Assembly (NCBI GenBank): GCA_918026815.1 | Contig: CAKJVC010000012.1 | Coordinates: 124,001-188,000 of the forward strand | Length of the DNA: 64,000 nt | Reading direction: 5' to 3' | From: Chalara sp. BL73 | Taxonomy: Eukaryota > Ascomycota > Leotiomycetes > Helotiales | In this document: piece after piece, positions 26,934-38,350 of the stretch | Layout: the number at the start of each line of letters is the position of its first letter | Numbering within the stretch: position 1 is the first letter of the stretch | The notes under the pieces: model-generated | Databases searched by the model: none | What the model was told of the DNA's origin: nothing | Seen by the model: the letters and a program-made list of their open reading frames with translations, nothing else | Program-made: the position numbers and the translations under genes

Positions 26934-27057
26934 AACATATTACTGTATATGCAGAGTAATTTAGCTTCGACATAAGCAGACCAAGTCATTTTTGAAACGC
27001 TCAAATATCCCGACTGAATATTTCGGCAGTTCAAGACGCAGCTGTAATACCTACAAA

Positions 27058-28963
27058 TCATGATCCGCGAAGCACATCCTCTACGATCCCCTTATAATCC
27101 TGTGCGCGATATGGCACAATCGCATCCATCAGCCACCCCTTCCGATGCGCTCCCAGTCCCAAATCATTCATCAAGAGATCAACAACGTGCTGGATCTCCG
27201 CCGAGGCAATCGACCGCGTATCCCCTCTCACAAGGTACCTCCTTGCGCACCAAGCATTAACCCTTGCAATCTCATAGTCCATGCCCTCCTTTGATGGCAG
27301 CGGGTGCGTCTTCCCCAAAAGACCTTCCATCCACGCCACACCCCACAGCGCGGCGACCTCAGCGTAGATAGAGGTCATGATGCTGGTGACCTGTCCGAGG
27401 AAGATCAAAGAATTGTCGTCCTTGGCTGCGAGAGCTGTGGGGAGGATGTGTCGATAGAGCCGGGTTGGTGTTTGCGTGACGGGTTTCTTGTTGTATGCCG
27501 GTGGATGGCCGAGAATCGGGAGGGCCCCCAAGACGTCAGCGTCAGCTTTGGTGTGGAGATCGGCCCAGTAGTTTGCGGTTTGGACATCTTGCGCTTCTAG
27601 AGGGGCGGAGATTCCCAGTTCGATGGCGGTCGAAGGATCAAGGACCTTGCAAGCGTGGTCCCAGCCCGTCGCAAATATGACTGCGTCTGAGGGTAGGTCA
27701 ATGCCAGTGGATAGAGACACGTTGGAATCATGGACGGATGTGATAGTTGCTCGGTGAACTGTGATCAGTTCTCCGCTGTGAAGCTGCTTGACGAATTCCT
27801 CATTGCCGTGAAGAGCAGATATCGATGCCGTGAAGAACAAGGCGCTACTTAATGATAAGCCACATGCTTTCATTGATGTTAAACAACAGACTCACTCTCT
27901 TGTTTCCGGATATAATTGTTCGATGTTCTCGCTTCTTGTCTTATATGGCTCCATGCTGAGCGGAACAGTACTCGCTTTATGCCAAAAGCGCTTGAAAATC
28001 CAGGTTCCAAAGCTACTTTTCCCACTGTGCAGGAATCGATACCAGAAGCCGTCCGTGGAGAAAATAGATGGGGTAAAAATATTCTTCCAGCGTCCAACGA
28101 GAGCGGCGCCATGAATGCCGTGCTTCCTGGTCTCAATCATCATTCCAGGTCCATTCCCTGTCTCCCGCATGATCCAGTCAACCTTTTTGCCTGCAAGAAT
28201 ACACAGGTTGATAGTATCAATGGCAGACTTGTTCCCTCCATAGACAGTGACCCTCTCCACTCTCGACGAAGTTAGAGCCTGGTGATGTATCCCAACGTCT
28301 TTAGAATGTATTACTAGACCAGAGAATTCCTTATAGGGGATATCTGGCCACTTAGGTTCCGACGTTAGACCAGTCGCCAATATCAATTTATCGCACGTCA
28401 CGATCTCCTTGCCGTTCTCCAAGCTTACATCCCATCGTTGCGAGTCCTCATTTCTTGTCACGCGGGACACTTTCGCCCTAAGTCTTAAGCGCTGAAGGAG
28501 CCCGAACTTCTCCGCATAGGCTTTTAGGTACAGATGCACTTCACTCCCAGGTAGATCGGCCCAGTCCTTGATACCGATCACATTTCTCATGGGGAGATCC
28601 GAGAAATCAAACAGCCCAACCTAATCACACTGTCAACGTTGTCTTTCCCTCGGTCTCTCACAATTGCCGCTGAAATTTGAAGGTTACTACGTGACTACCT
28701 ACCGGGCTGTCCGCATAGAACCCAGGATAAACTCTTTCAGCACACCAGACGCCACCAACAGATTTCTCAGCATCAATAATAGTGAGATCAATCGTAGGAT
28801 CAATTTGCAAATATCTACCGTAGTGAGCATCTCAGCTTACACAAGCCAGAAAGAACTTACGTCTTTGCGGCAACCAGACCGGCCCATCCTGGAAATAGTT
28901 AGTTGATTCTCAAATATGATTAATTGATCTACCAGCGCCAACTACAACCACTCGTTTCGCCAT
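27058..28963 (-). CDS. Flavin-containing monooxygenase (FAD/NADPH)
   Basis: FAD- and NADPH-dependent monooxygenase of the FMO class, acting on N, S or ketone groups; substrate unknown. Exons 28933-28963, 28861-28888, 28703-28814, 27896-28620 and 27058-27844 give 560 residues. The N-terminus KRVVVVGAGWAGLVAAKTYL is the FAD-binding Rossmann motif, followed by GGVWCAERVYPGFYADSP. A second, NADPH-type fold starts VTVYGGNKSAIDT, and ILATGLTSEPKWPDIP and IFATGWDH are the usual ATG-type turns. The BVMO fingerprint (FxGxxxHxxxW) is replaced by EFSGLVIHSKDVG, so FMO rather than Baeyer-Villiger type. The stop lies 124 bp from the permease stop (convergent). Confidence 0.92.
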
Positions 28964-29982
28964 AACAGTTCTCACTGATACAAGTTTTCGATGAATGCTC
29001 GGAAATGCCAAGCTCCGCCGGATCATGAATTCCGCCTCGAACAAAATCTGTGTTGAAGAAAGGAACGACGATCTGGTCCTAAATGTCGAGCATCCTGTTC
29101 ACCACCATCTTGGAAGTTTAAAAAGAGATCTCTGCACCGTCGTGTTGGGGGGACCGTAGAAGGAGCGTCGTTTAGGAAGACCACTAGAGCAGACGAGATT
29201 GGTTTGATCTCACTGGATGAGAATGGGATGACCGCCACATGGTTGTTAATAATCAGCCAATCATGGCAAAAATTGGCCTTCATTAAACGTTGAAAATAAA
29301 TGGGTTGGTTGGCGAGAAACAAAGCCAATAGCTGGTTCTAGGAGAGGCTTAAATCTCACATCAGCATAAAACCTTAATTTGATTGCATCCACGTAATATA
29401 CGTAACGTTAATTGTACTATGGAAGAAACAGGGAAGAATTACCAACGGGAAGCAGGACAGGAAATCAACGAAGAGTAGAACCGTCTTGATAGATGCTGAA
29501 TTAAAAAACCGCGCAAATTAGCTATTTGTCTTAACAACGATCTGAAGTCCAAGCTTCCCAAGACAGAGTAATGTGGCTCATCATCAGATCTAAGCGGCTA
29601 GATCCAGAGTAAGAGGGCTTGTTCCTGGACGCCAGAATCCTTATGGCAAGCCAGAACGACCTTTTTATGAAATTTGACATGTACGCAGATGGCTAGATCA
29701 TAAATATTTAACAGAGACGTAAATATATTGTATTCTTCGAATACTTCAAGCTTCCGAACCTCAAGACAGGATGGTGGCTGTCTGTGATATGTTCCTTTAT
29801 CCGGCTCGGGAAAAACATGGGCGTCCATATCCAGTGAAAGATACGCATCTCGGAGGTTTTTAGCTTCATGGGTTGTTGCTTAGAGAGCTTTCGCTCGGCT
29901 CTTAATGATTCGCTCGTGAATGTAGGACAGCCGGGAAGTGCTTCATGGAGATATTCATCATGATCAGCTAAAGAACACATGA
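28964..29982. other. Intergenic, start of the AT-rich block
   Basis: FMO promoter near 28964, then increasingly AT-rich sequence. No gene recognised. Confidence 0.45.
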
Positions 29983-30320
29983 TTAGTTGCTCATCCAAAT
30001 AAACATCAAATAAATGCCCAACTTATCAAAAGTCATAGTGTATTCAGCTTCGAACTTGCGGTATTCTGCGGAGCTCAGCGGACACTATTTGCCGTAGCGG
30101 CGATTGACTTTCTCGAGAGATTGCTCGGCCGTAGTACCAAAGCAGCGTTGTGAACCTACCATTTGCGAGATCCAGTCTCGTGCGGAGACATACTTTTGCT
30201 CATTGACCAGCGCCGGTCAGTGACTAGGCTCATCTCGATAAAAGAGGCGTTCTTTGCAATCAGATCGGTCCAGAAATTCACTCGGCATATCAAAGCAACG
30301 AACTAAGAGATGAACTAATA
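29983..30320 (-). pseudogene. Unidentified gene remnant with two in-frame stops
   Basis: A single minus-strand frame reads protein-like text such as CFDMPSEFLDRSDCKERLFY, SARDWISQMVGSQRCFGTTA and LSSAEYRKFEAEYTMTFDKL. It is interrupted by TGA (30217-30219) and TAG (30085-30087). Both stops are what CGA-to-TGA and CAG-to-TAG changes would give, as in repeat-induced point mutation. I do not recognise the family. Confidence 0.45.
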
Positions 30321-31998
30321 CTTGTGCTATGTATTGTGTGTTAGATCGGGAAGTCTAGAAAACGAGCCCGTTCCATACATCCATAACGGTTCAAATCCCA
30401 ATCTGAAATGTATAGATAGTTGTGATGCGTGAAGTATTTCTTACCAAAAGCAATCCAGGTTTCTCTTTCAGCCCAATACAGCAGAAACTCCATAAAGTTG
30501 GCGGGGCATCTGATAACGAGCTGTGGTAGCAGTTTCTATAGCTTCTCTTCAGCAGTACTGCCATTATCATCATTATAACCGCCTGCCATTCGGAATATAA
30601 CGTCACACACCGAGACAAAATTAAGTGGGTACTTCATGATGCTTCTGTCTAGGGAGAAGATCGAGTGATTGAAGGGCTGTTTATAATGATTTATCCAAGA
30701 GTGCCACTATTACTGCCTAAAGTGCATTCGTTCTGGTTTGATGTAGGCATAAAGTAGTTGGTTGTATGGCGTCGGCTACAAAGGCAATTGAAGTTAAGGT
30801 TCAAAAAATAACACATTTGGTAAATATTAGTTTGGTGCTTTATTGCTGACCGCCACAGGTAGCATTTATTTTTCCATACAGATCTTTGGATGAATAGTTG
30901 CAGTAGATATACTTTGTGAGAAAGGGCTATTTTTTTTTCAGTTTTAAACTGTTGTTGTTGCTTTTTCATAATTTAGTGTAAAAAGTGCGTTATTGTGTGT
31001 TAAAGACCTATGAGCGTTGACTCCTAGGACTCTACGTTATCGTTATCTGAATGATCATATAATCCGGCCAGTTAGCCACGAGATCCTGCAGCAGAATTAC
31101 GTTATAGATTTAATGGGTCTTAAAGATCTGGAGATTCAAGGAACTAGCACAAAAGCCTATATAAGTAATAGGGTTTCTTAGGATAGGAGCTCCTTGCTCA
31201 ACTCAAATAGTGTTCTTTTTACTAGTTCCTGGGATATGCAATATGATATGTAATACGCTTACTTCTATCAGACATCCAACCGTCTATTGTAATCTTCTAT
31301 CAAGGACTGCGTTGGCCGTAACATAATAAAACCAAAGATTTTTTTTTTTTGTTCTTCAATAATCGCCTATAATATATTAAGTTTTAATATATAAAACTGT
31401 TGTTATCATTGCTAAGTTTAACACAATCTAGTTAGGATAGCTGTGAAGTTTGCAGGATTTTATATTCCGGGAGATTAGACTACTTACCCATGGCAAAAAA
31501 TATGACGGCTTCTCCTGTATATAGCTAGATGTTCGCATTATATTTTTGCAGACGATAGGATAGCATAGTTAAGTCATAGCTTGGACAACCTCTACAGATC
31601 CCAAGGCAAACAGGTTGAGGCAGAGGATTTACACCACCAGGCTCTGTGAAGTTACGAGAAGATACTTGGTATAAAAGAAATACAGTGACTTATATTACTG
31701 TCCTCGCTAAGGTCAAACCTTCGGTAGCTGAGGCTGAGATCACGAAGTGTGTGGAGTGGACGAGGGAATTTGGATTGGTAGGAGCCTAAGGGAGGCAGGA
31801 TCGCCTTCAGTACAGGGATGGCTCGTAAAGGTTCTATCCCAACACCAGGCACTTCTGCTTTGGCCCTTCTTCCTCAAATGCAGGCATCAGCATCATACCA
31901 ATCCCTACTCTCTCCGAAGTATGCCTCCTCTCTCCCATTCCCTTCTTAACAAGCAACACATTTCCTAAATGCCAATTATCCTGGCATGGAGCGCATGC
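30321..31998. other. AT-rich degenerate region
   Basis: Homopolymer runs (for example T-rich near 31337) and no intact gene. A plus-strand fragment ending at about 31788 (KPSVAEAEITKCVEWTREFG) looks like a lost C-terminus of some protein, family unknown. Confidence 0.4.
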
Positions 31999-33772
31999 CT
32001 ATAGTAAATATCTATCTCCTCTCGCTTTCTGTATCACCGGCTTGATTTTCTCGGTTTGGAGGTTGTTTACTGAAAGCAGTACCAAGAGGCAATCTTCCGC
32101 CTGAGTGAAGAAACGAGAAGAGCCATCCTCGTATCCTAGCAAATAGCCAGCACAGTATCTACCACGTAGGGTCTCATCCTCGTTGCTGGAATACGAGGGT
32201 CTCTCCTCATCAGGATTAAGCTTGATGGGTCCCTGCCGGAAAATAGTTGACGTCCTTTAATGTCGTTCTTTTAGTAAAACTCCATGGTACAACACACGCC
32301 CACCAAAGCAGCCCCAAGGGAGGAGATCTTCATGTCTTCAGCAGACATATCCAAATCCCATTCTCCTTGGGTATCTTTCTTAGTCAACTGACCCCTTTTA
32401 TGTTGAACCTGTTTGCTGGGATCACTAGAGCGCGGAAGTGGAGGAACTATCCTGGGATTCTTAGAGGATGGATGCTGAGACCTCCTGGTGCCTTTTCCTG
32501 GGATCGAGGGGAAGGGTCGTCAGTATCGAACGAGCACCGCTCAACTAGAGAAAAGTCCCCGTCTCTGAATCCTCGATGAAGAAACCCCGTATTCTTGTCC
32601 GAAGACGCCAATAGTCGTTGAACAAAGCTTCTGACAAGATCCCAAATGTTGCCCACATATGATGAAACCGTCCTTTCCAAGAGCGCCAGCTCCAGCTCCA
32701 GCTCCAGCTTGGGATTGGCGGGCCCTGATTCTTACACTTTCTTCTTTGGAACTTCCCGCTTGGTACCCAGAGCAATGCTCGATCCAGGACCTGCCCGATG
32801 GCTTTCCAAATGACTCCCAATCCCCTTGAAAGCCTCCAGAATCTCCTCCTCGACGAACAACTACCTCGCAGATAGATTTTGAATGATTTGATCGTACATT
32901 CTTAGGCTTTCATGTTCTCAATGTAAACCGTCCCTTGGTTTCTGCACGAGCCAGCTTCATATTCGCAATGGACCAGAGTGTTGATCGTGACAGCCGACCG
33001 TGGGATAGAGGGAATTGAGACCTCTGTCCTCCATCCGTGTTAATGTTTGCGTTCACCTGGACGATCTGCCTCGGGGCAAGGTAGGATTCTTGGAACACGA
33101 AGCGATAGCATTGGAAATACATCTGCCAGTCCGTGAGAAAGAGGCGGCGGTTCGACAACAGTCGCTCCTGGTAAGTCCATGCTCTCGTTTCGTAGCATGG
33201 AACAGCCAGAACACGATCCAAAGTCGGTGGCTCGGCTGTAAAGATCCATGACCTGGTTCTTTCAGTTGGATGGATAAGTGTTCGTGAGTTTGGAGGTGTC
33301 CCTGAAAGGGATGATACAGCACTAATACCAGACATTGCAATGATCGTAAGAGCCTGAGTGTAAACTCGGTCCATTTGTGGAATTTGCTCAGCACGATCTA
33401 GGCCGTCGTTCTGTTTGATGCAAAGGCTGTCGATCCACAGGTACCGTTCTTGCAAGCCAAGGACAACTCTCCAAGCATCTTGGATCACGGTAGGAGACTC
33501 AGAGAAAGCGGCATCCAATCCGCTCCTCTCGCATCTAGCGTTGAAGTTGTCAATCGTTGTCACATTTCTGTTGGCCCCGCCCCAGACATAACTCAACGTG
33601 ATGTATCTGAAACTTGAATCGGCTTGTACAAGCCGATCCTCAACGACATCAATCAGAACGAGCTTCACGGCCTTCCAAATATCAGAGGTGAGGGTCAGTT
33701 TGCCATAGGTACTGCCATGCCCCCTCTCACACAGCTGCTGATATCGCGCTTTTGTGGTAGCCGGTATCACTC
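31999..33772 (-). pseudogene. HET-domain (heterokaryon incompatibility) pseudogene
   Basis: The intact 5' part (33772-32910) holds the HET domain with its three conserved blocks: RYITLSYVWGG, RYLWIDSLCIKQND and AWTYQERLLSNRRLFLTD, preceded by YQQLCERGHGSTYGKL. In complete family members this leads to a long C-terminal half. Here that half is present but scattered over frames: EILEAFKGIGSHLE (about 32850), ALLWVPSGKFQRRK and IPSWSWSWSW (about 32700), ERCSFDTDDPSP (about 32530), FLHFRALVIPANRFNI (about 32420) and a terminal segment ending at 31999. TAG and TGA codons inside the later pieces fit C-to-T changes. HET proteins normally trigger cell death on fusion of unlike hyphae; this copy should be non-functional, although a truncated HET domain could still be made. 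Confidence 0.8.
32686..32709. repeat. Hexanucleotide microsatellite in the HET pseudogene
   Basis: Four tandem copies of a 6-bp unit (CCAGCT). On the coding strand it expands the conserved SWSW motif to SWSWSWSW, so it probably arose by slippage. Confidence 0.7.
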
Positions 33773-34471
33773 ATTTTCGAGCTGCTTTCTCGACACTTAC
33801 TAGTACTTAACGTGTACAGTTTATTTAACTAGAAATAAAAAGCGATTTAGCAGCACATGTCGAAGGCTCACTAGCAGAAATTTGTATACGAGTCAGTGAG
33901 CGCAGAGAAAGGCGGGTAAGCTAATGCAAGATCGTAGGTATGTCGGGATCTGAAAAGATGTACCACTACAACTAGGTGGCGTAATGGATATCCATGGCTT
34001 TTTTTTTAATAGAATTATTCATGGATATCTGTGCAGCCTAAATACGACACTAGAAAACCAGCTGATTTTCTTTCTTGCCTTGCTCTTTTACAATGGGCGG
34101 GATGGGGATGGCACAGGCATATTATTGATGCTATGGACAACATCACACATCTAAATGCCCTCCCCTCCACCTTGATGCAAATTCCAAAGATGAAGCAAAA
34201 TCCTGAAGGTAACTCCGATGCATGCATGTATGAATGAATGCATAGCCCGTCTTCCCTCGCTCCAAGCCTAGGTTCAATCCAGCTCGAAGGCTAGAAATGA
34301 AAGATACAGCGATCCACCTGATTCCATTCTCCCCGGCTCTCCCTCAACTTCGTATCCCTCCACAACAGATTATCCCCCTACCAATGCACGACCTAGGGGT
34401 AGCGCCTCACTCTCGCCCTTGTAGATCACGACACACCAATCCCACCTCCTATCTCTCAATACCTATCCCAC
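33773..34471. other. Intergenic, nothing recognised
   Basis: Short open frames only; 3' region of the small cysteine-rich gene on the right. Confidence 0.5.
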
Positions 34472-34789
34472 CTAGACAGGCCAGCGCGTCGAGCCAGCCA
34501 CACACCTCGCGCGTATGGTCCCGCAGTCACTCGCCACTCCGTAATCGCAGCACGCGCCCTTCGCGCCGCACTGGTAGATGTGCGTGTAGACGCGCTTCGT
34601 TGTTACCGCGTAGTTCTCATCCGGGATGCAGTTCCCGCAGTAGAGACCCGGCTTGATGTCCGTCTGGCACTTACAGCCGTTAGCAACGCAGGCACGCTCC
34701 ACGAGGTCGCCGCGTTCCTGGAGGAGGCTCCCGTCGAGGATGGCGCCAGCGGCGAGGGTGATGAAGAGGAGGAGTGGTTTGAGCTGCAT
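34472..34789 (-). CDS. Small secreted cysteine-rich protein (effector candidate)
   Basis: A 105-residue single-exon protein. Residues 1-19 ([20 protein letters not shown]) are a clear signal peptide. The mature part of about 85 residues has ten cysteines, including a C-x-C pair and an adjacent CC pair, so five disulphides are possible. A run of T-rich leader and a TATA-like TATAATT at about 34914 lie upstream. No known family is recognised. Size, secretion and cysteine content fit the class of fungal effector or antimicrobial proteins, but function is unknown. It sits as an intact gene inside a degenerate AT-rich block, a setting common for such genes. Confidence 0.75.
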   Translation of the reverse strand: MQLKPLLLFITLAAGAILDGSLLQERGDLVERACVANGCKCQTDIKPGLYCGNCIPDENYAVTTKRVYTHIYQCGAKGACCDYGVASDCGTIRARCVAGSTRWPV

Positions 34790-36051
34790 TTTTTTTAATT
34801 TTCGGGAAGTCAGCGTGGAAGGAGTGTTGTTAAGTCCTCGTTACCGAACCTGGAGACTCTGAAAAGGATGGGTAGTATGAATCTGCTCAGGAGTCAAGGC
34901 GATCCCTCCTCTTTATAATTTTTTTTTCAACCAAATCCAGTTCACCAAGCATCAACCTTGCCCAAAAAATCATAACTACTTTGGGACTCTCACTCGTAAG
35001 CAAACGGCCCAGCCATAAGCAACGGCTCAACTCAACAAGGCTTCTTCAGTACGGGGGAACTCGTGCCCGCCCGTAAGTAAGCAAGCTAGGCTCGCGGTGA
35101 ACCAAAAAACAAAACGCCGTCTAAATAAGCGGGTCTTTGATTGAAAGCCAACTTCGACTACAATTAATGCAACAAACAAAGCATATGTTTTTATTTTGCG
35201 TCAGATGCATTAAATAACTTCCAAATCCTTGGTTCAAGTTTTAATTTAAACATTTGTAAAAAGGTTACCAAAAGGAGCGATTGCGGCTTTGTGTCTGTAA
35301 ACTATAAAACTTCGATGAATCTCGCAGCCAAGACTCTTTGGTTAGTCACGATAATCACCGTGCCTCGTATTCTTTTGTTGCGGGTCAATTATGGCGGCAG
35401 ACTAGCATCACCGCTTTTAAAGAAGCATAAGACTTTGCGCATAGTTACTGACTATGCAAATCTTGTCTCTTATTGTCGACAACGGTCTACATTACTGAAA
35501 AGCAACTAGCATTTGAGCAACAAATCAATAACTACATAAAAACAACGAGATCACAAAGTAACGCTTAACCAGATTTGTTTTAGCACGTATCCAGTCATCC
35601 TGGTAGTAGTTATATTGTAATTAAATACTGTGGAAAAACGAAGCTGCAATCGCTCTTTATTGCATTGCAAAATAGTATATTTTATTAATAGTGTTGCTTG
35701 ACTTTGGTCTCTTTAGTCCCAGTTATTTTCTCCACCCGGGAACATGGTTGAGGAGTCAGGGGCATTTAACCTTATTAAAAATAGTACATCGCTTGGGCCA
35801 TCTGTTGCTCACTTAACTTCTCCTTTTAGGAAAGGCGTAGCCTGCAATGCCTAGCCTGTCGAAATTAGAACTAACGGCTTCTAAAAGTCTATAGCGATCC
35901 AAAAAGAAAGAGCCCAGAACATGAAGTCCTTCATTTCCAAGAAGGATAGTACACTTGAAATCTGGAAGCGATGGGAAGGGTGCCATCGTACCTGGAATTT
36001 GGGCATGCAATCCCAGTAACAGGCGAAAGCTCGCCCTCGACCCACTCAGTG
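34790..36051. other. AT-rich region, no gene
   Basis: Promoter of the small secreted protein near 34800-34920, then AT-rich sequence without recognisable genes. Confidence 0.45.
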
Positions 36052-36183
36052 TTCTCAATAGTATTTGCATAATACTATGCAATGTAAGCAAAGCCCAGTA
36101 TAAGGCCCGTGTGCGATAGTTGCTGTACAGTACCATCGAGATAGGGGTACAATTGAAACGTCGACCATTAGGGCCTTGGCATC
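36052..36183 (+). repeat. Left arm of a diverged inverted repeat
   Basis: Contains two blocks that recur, reverse-complemented and equally spaced, at 36970-37113: one around TTCTCAATAGTATTTGCATA and one around CGTCGACCATTAGGGCC. The arms flank the MITE on both sides. Confidence 0.65.
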
Positions 36184-36376
36184 ATTAACACACCAAAAAC
36201 AACGGTATGCCGCTTTTATTTTTGCCGATGCAGAACTGAGCCAAAATTGAATGTTGCAAATTTGCGCAACTTTATAATACAACGCTTAATTAAACAACAA
36301 CGAAAAGATTTACAACTTGATTTATTTAAATTTAACAAATTCAATTAAAACAAATTATAAAACATATATTTATATA

Positions 36377-36809
36377 ACGTAGTTCACAAGCGAGTGGGCA
36401 AAACAAGCTCATGCACACTTTTTTTTACATACAAAAAACGTCTGTGCGTAACCGTACACTTTCTTTAATTGTTTATAAAAAAGTTTATAATTTATAATAG
36501 AGATTTTCTACTTTAAATATAAGTATTATTTTAAATCTTAAAGCTGTAGGATTTATAGTTATTAAAATATGAAGTAAAATGTAAAAATACAAGGATTATT
36601 TGGCCCCCAAATTTTATATCTTAATAAATATAAATTAAAAAGCTATTAAACTGTAAATAGTGTTTCTTTATAGCATAGATAAACTGTATTTTAAATTATA
36701 AAATTTTATATAAACAATTAAAAAAGGTGCACGGTTATGCACAGACGTTTTTTGTATGCAAAAAAAAGTGTGCATGAGCTTGTTTTGCCCACTCGCTTGT
36801 GAACTACGT
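36377..36809. mobile_element. MITE with long terminal inverted repeats and TA duplication
   Basis: 433 bp beginning ACGTAGTTCACAAGCGAGTG and ending with its exact reverse complement. The first about 50 bases of each end match perfectly, and similarity continues to about 120 bp with mostly A/G and C/T differences. It is flanked by TA on both sides (36375-36376 and 36810-36811), the target duplication of Tc1/mariner elements. The interior is AT-rich with no coding capacity. It therefore looks like a non-autonomous, miniature element moved in trans by a Tc1/mariner-class transposase. The terminal mismatches fit RIP-type decay. Confidence 0.85.
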
Positions 36810-36969
36810 TATGTTTTGTTGTACGCTTTATTGTAAAAAGAAAAAATCAATTTCAAATAAAATCGGGTTTAGCGTATTTCGCTTAGTACAACAGCAAAGC
36901 AAATATTCAAAAATAGAAAAGCGCAGTAGAAGCTTCGCTTAAATATTTTAATAAAGGAAATAGCGGGTA

Positions 36970-37113
36970 CATGCCCAGGCCCTAATGGTCGACATTTCAA
37001 TCGTTCCCAAGATAAGTAACATGGCAACACAATATTTGTTGTCAAAATTGCTTTATTAGGAAAAGCACTGGCCTTGCTTACTTTGCATAGTATTATGCAA
37101 ATACTATTGAGAA
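36970..37113 (-). repeat. Right arm of the diverged inverted repeat
   Basis: Reverse-complement partner of 36052-36183. The two matching blocks are about 100-110 bp apart in each arm. The sequence between matches has diverged strongly, implying age or RIP. Confidence 0.65.
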
Positions 37114-37259
37114 TACTAGGCCTACCGTGTAATCTTATCACATTAGCGGGCTTCGGGATATTCAACAATTCGCCTATTTATCTTTACTCGTTTAAGGGCA
37201 TCAAATACTGGGAGTAGAAGATGATTTGGCTGACATGTATGTATCTATGTAGATAGACG

Positions 37260-37517
37260 ACGAAGCTTTTGCTAGAGCGCCCACTTCTCGCATCCTCTCC
37301 CAATAAATCAGACCGTCTGCTCTGTGAGTTACAACCCGTCTCTCTCGACGAAAATCCTAGCCATGCAGCCCTTTCCTACACGTGGGGAACAGAAACTCGA
37401 ACACATTCGATTACCCTCGATGGCAGCGATGGCAGCGATTTCCCGGTAACCATAAGACCAATACTACACATTCTTGAATTGCTGCTGGCTAAACAAGTAG
37501 AACGAAGCATGACATAA
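37260..37517 (+). pseudogene. HET-domain N-terminal fragment
   Basis: An open frame reads LLCELQPVSLDENPSHAALS then YTWGTETRTHSITLDG, the N-terminal block of HET proteins (CEL..VSL.....ALSYTWG), and then FPVTIRPILHILELLL. It ends at a TAA, and no downstream HET blocks follow. A short tandem GATGGCAGC repeat lies at 37419-37438. It is a truncated relic, different from the copy at 32-33.8 kb. Confidence 0.65.
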
Positions 37518-38095
37518 TTAATCAATCAATCAGTATGAGCGACCTCGGATGCTGATAGCGTGTTTTGCAGCTGGTCATTTCAGGAAGATCCGAACCATTT
37601 CCCCCGTCAATAGAATACTTGAACTATGAATTTTTGACCCCCTACATCGTATCCTCTGATATACCGCGAGCCCCTCCTCGAACACTACGCTATTAAAGAA
37701 ACAATAATGTCTTGCCTAGAAAGAACGGCCATGTGGCGACGAGTAAAGCCAGGTACGCTCGACCGTTTAAGTACACAGCACTATTTGTCTTCCTAGTTCT
37801 AAGTCATATTAACATAATCTAGCTCGAAATATTGAGACCCGAGCTAAAGGTGATTCATTTCTGCTCCCTATAGAGACTCGCCGGCCAACCTTTGTCCAGC
37901 CAACATCCCCAAATGAGCCTGAGTAGTAGTAGAACATGAATCCATACTGAAGGCAATGCCTACTGCGGAAAAAAAGTAATAGGCCGTAAGATGAAATTAT
38001 ACCTCAAGCAAAAAGACCCAGAGATACTACGACAACTAAACTAGCTTCCCCGAATCCCACCCAGGGTCAACACATGAACCTCTCATCCGTGAAAG
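37518..38095. other. Degenerate sequence, no gene
   Basis: Fragmented short frames on the plus strand after the HET fragment. Nothing assignable. Confidence 0.4.
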
Positions 38096-38350
38096 TAGAA
38101 AAGGCCCTTGGTAATATAATCGCAGACTCACATAGGATGTTCTTACCTGCTTCTGAAGCCCACATATCATTCTAGCAGTAGTGCGAGTGCAGCGTAGCAA
38201 TGTGGATGATATCAATATCTGGGTCGAGCAAAATTCTTCGTAGGAGCCATAGGCCGTAGCAGAGGGAGGGCAGTCACGCTCGCGAACAAAGAATTCTGCA
38301 CAAGATTTGGATGAGTACTGAGACAGTTCCACCCGCTTCAAGCCAAGCAT
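38096..38350 (-). pseudogene. Gfo/Idh/MocA-family dehydrogenase remnant
   Basis: The minus strand reads ATAYGSYEEF, then in a shifted frame LDPDIDIIHIATLHSHYC, stop, NDMWASEAGKNILCESAI. This is the NAD(P)-binding pattern of Gfo/Idh/MocA dehydrogenases (dihydrodiol dehydrogenase type: YGSYEEL..DPDID..YI.TPHS.H....AL.AGK.VL.EK). A one-base frameshift and a TAG (38172-38174; CAG in an intact copy) break it. Only about 80 residues remain. Confidence 0.6.

Noticed and set aside
27058..28963. FMO gene as a Baeyer-Villiger enzyme and member of the right-hand cluster
   Set aside because: The BVMO fingerprint is absent and about 10 kb of degenerate DNA separates it from the cluster, so I kept it outside.
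30352..30412. tRNA-like stretch ending in a GGTTCAAATCC B-box and partly pairing acceptor arms
   Set aside because: No credible D arm or anticodon stem, and the acceptor stem has a mismatch. A chance B-box match in AT-rich DNA is more likely.
36377..36809. Possible CRISPR or tandem-repeat array because of the recurring ACGTAGTTCAC sequence
   Set aside because: There are only two copies and they are inverted, as expected of transposon ends.
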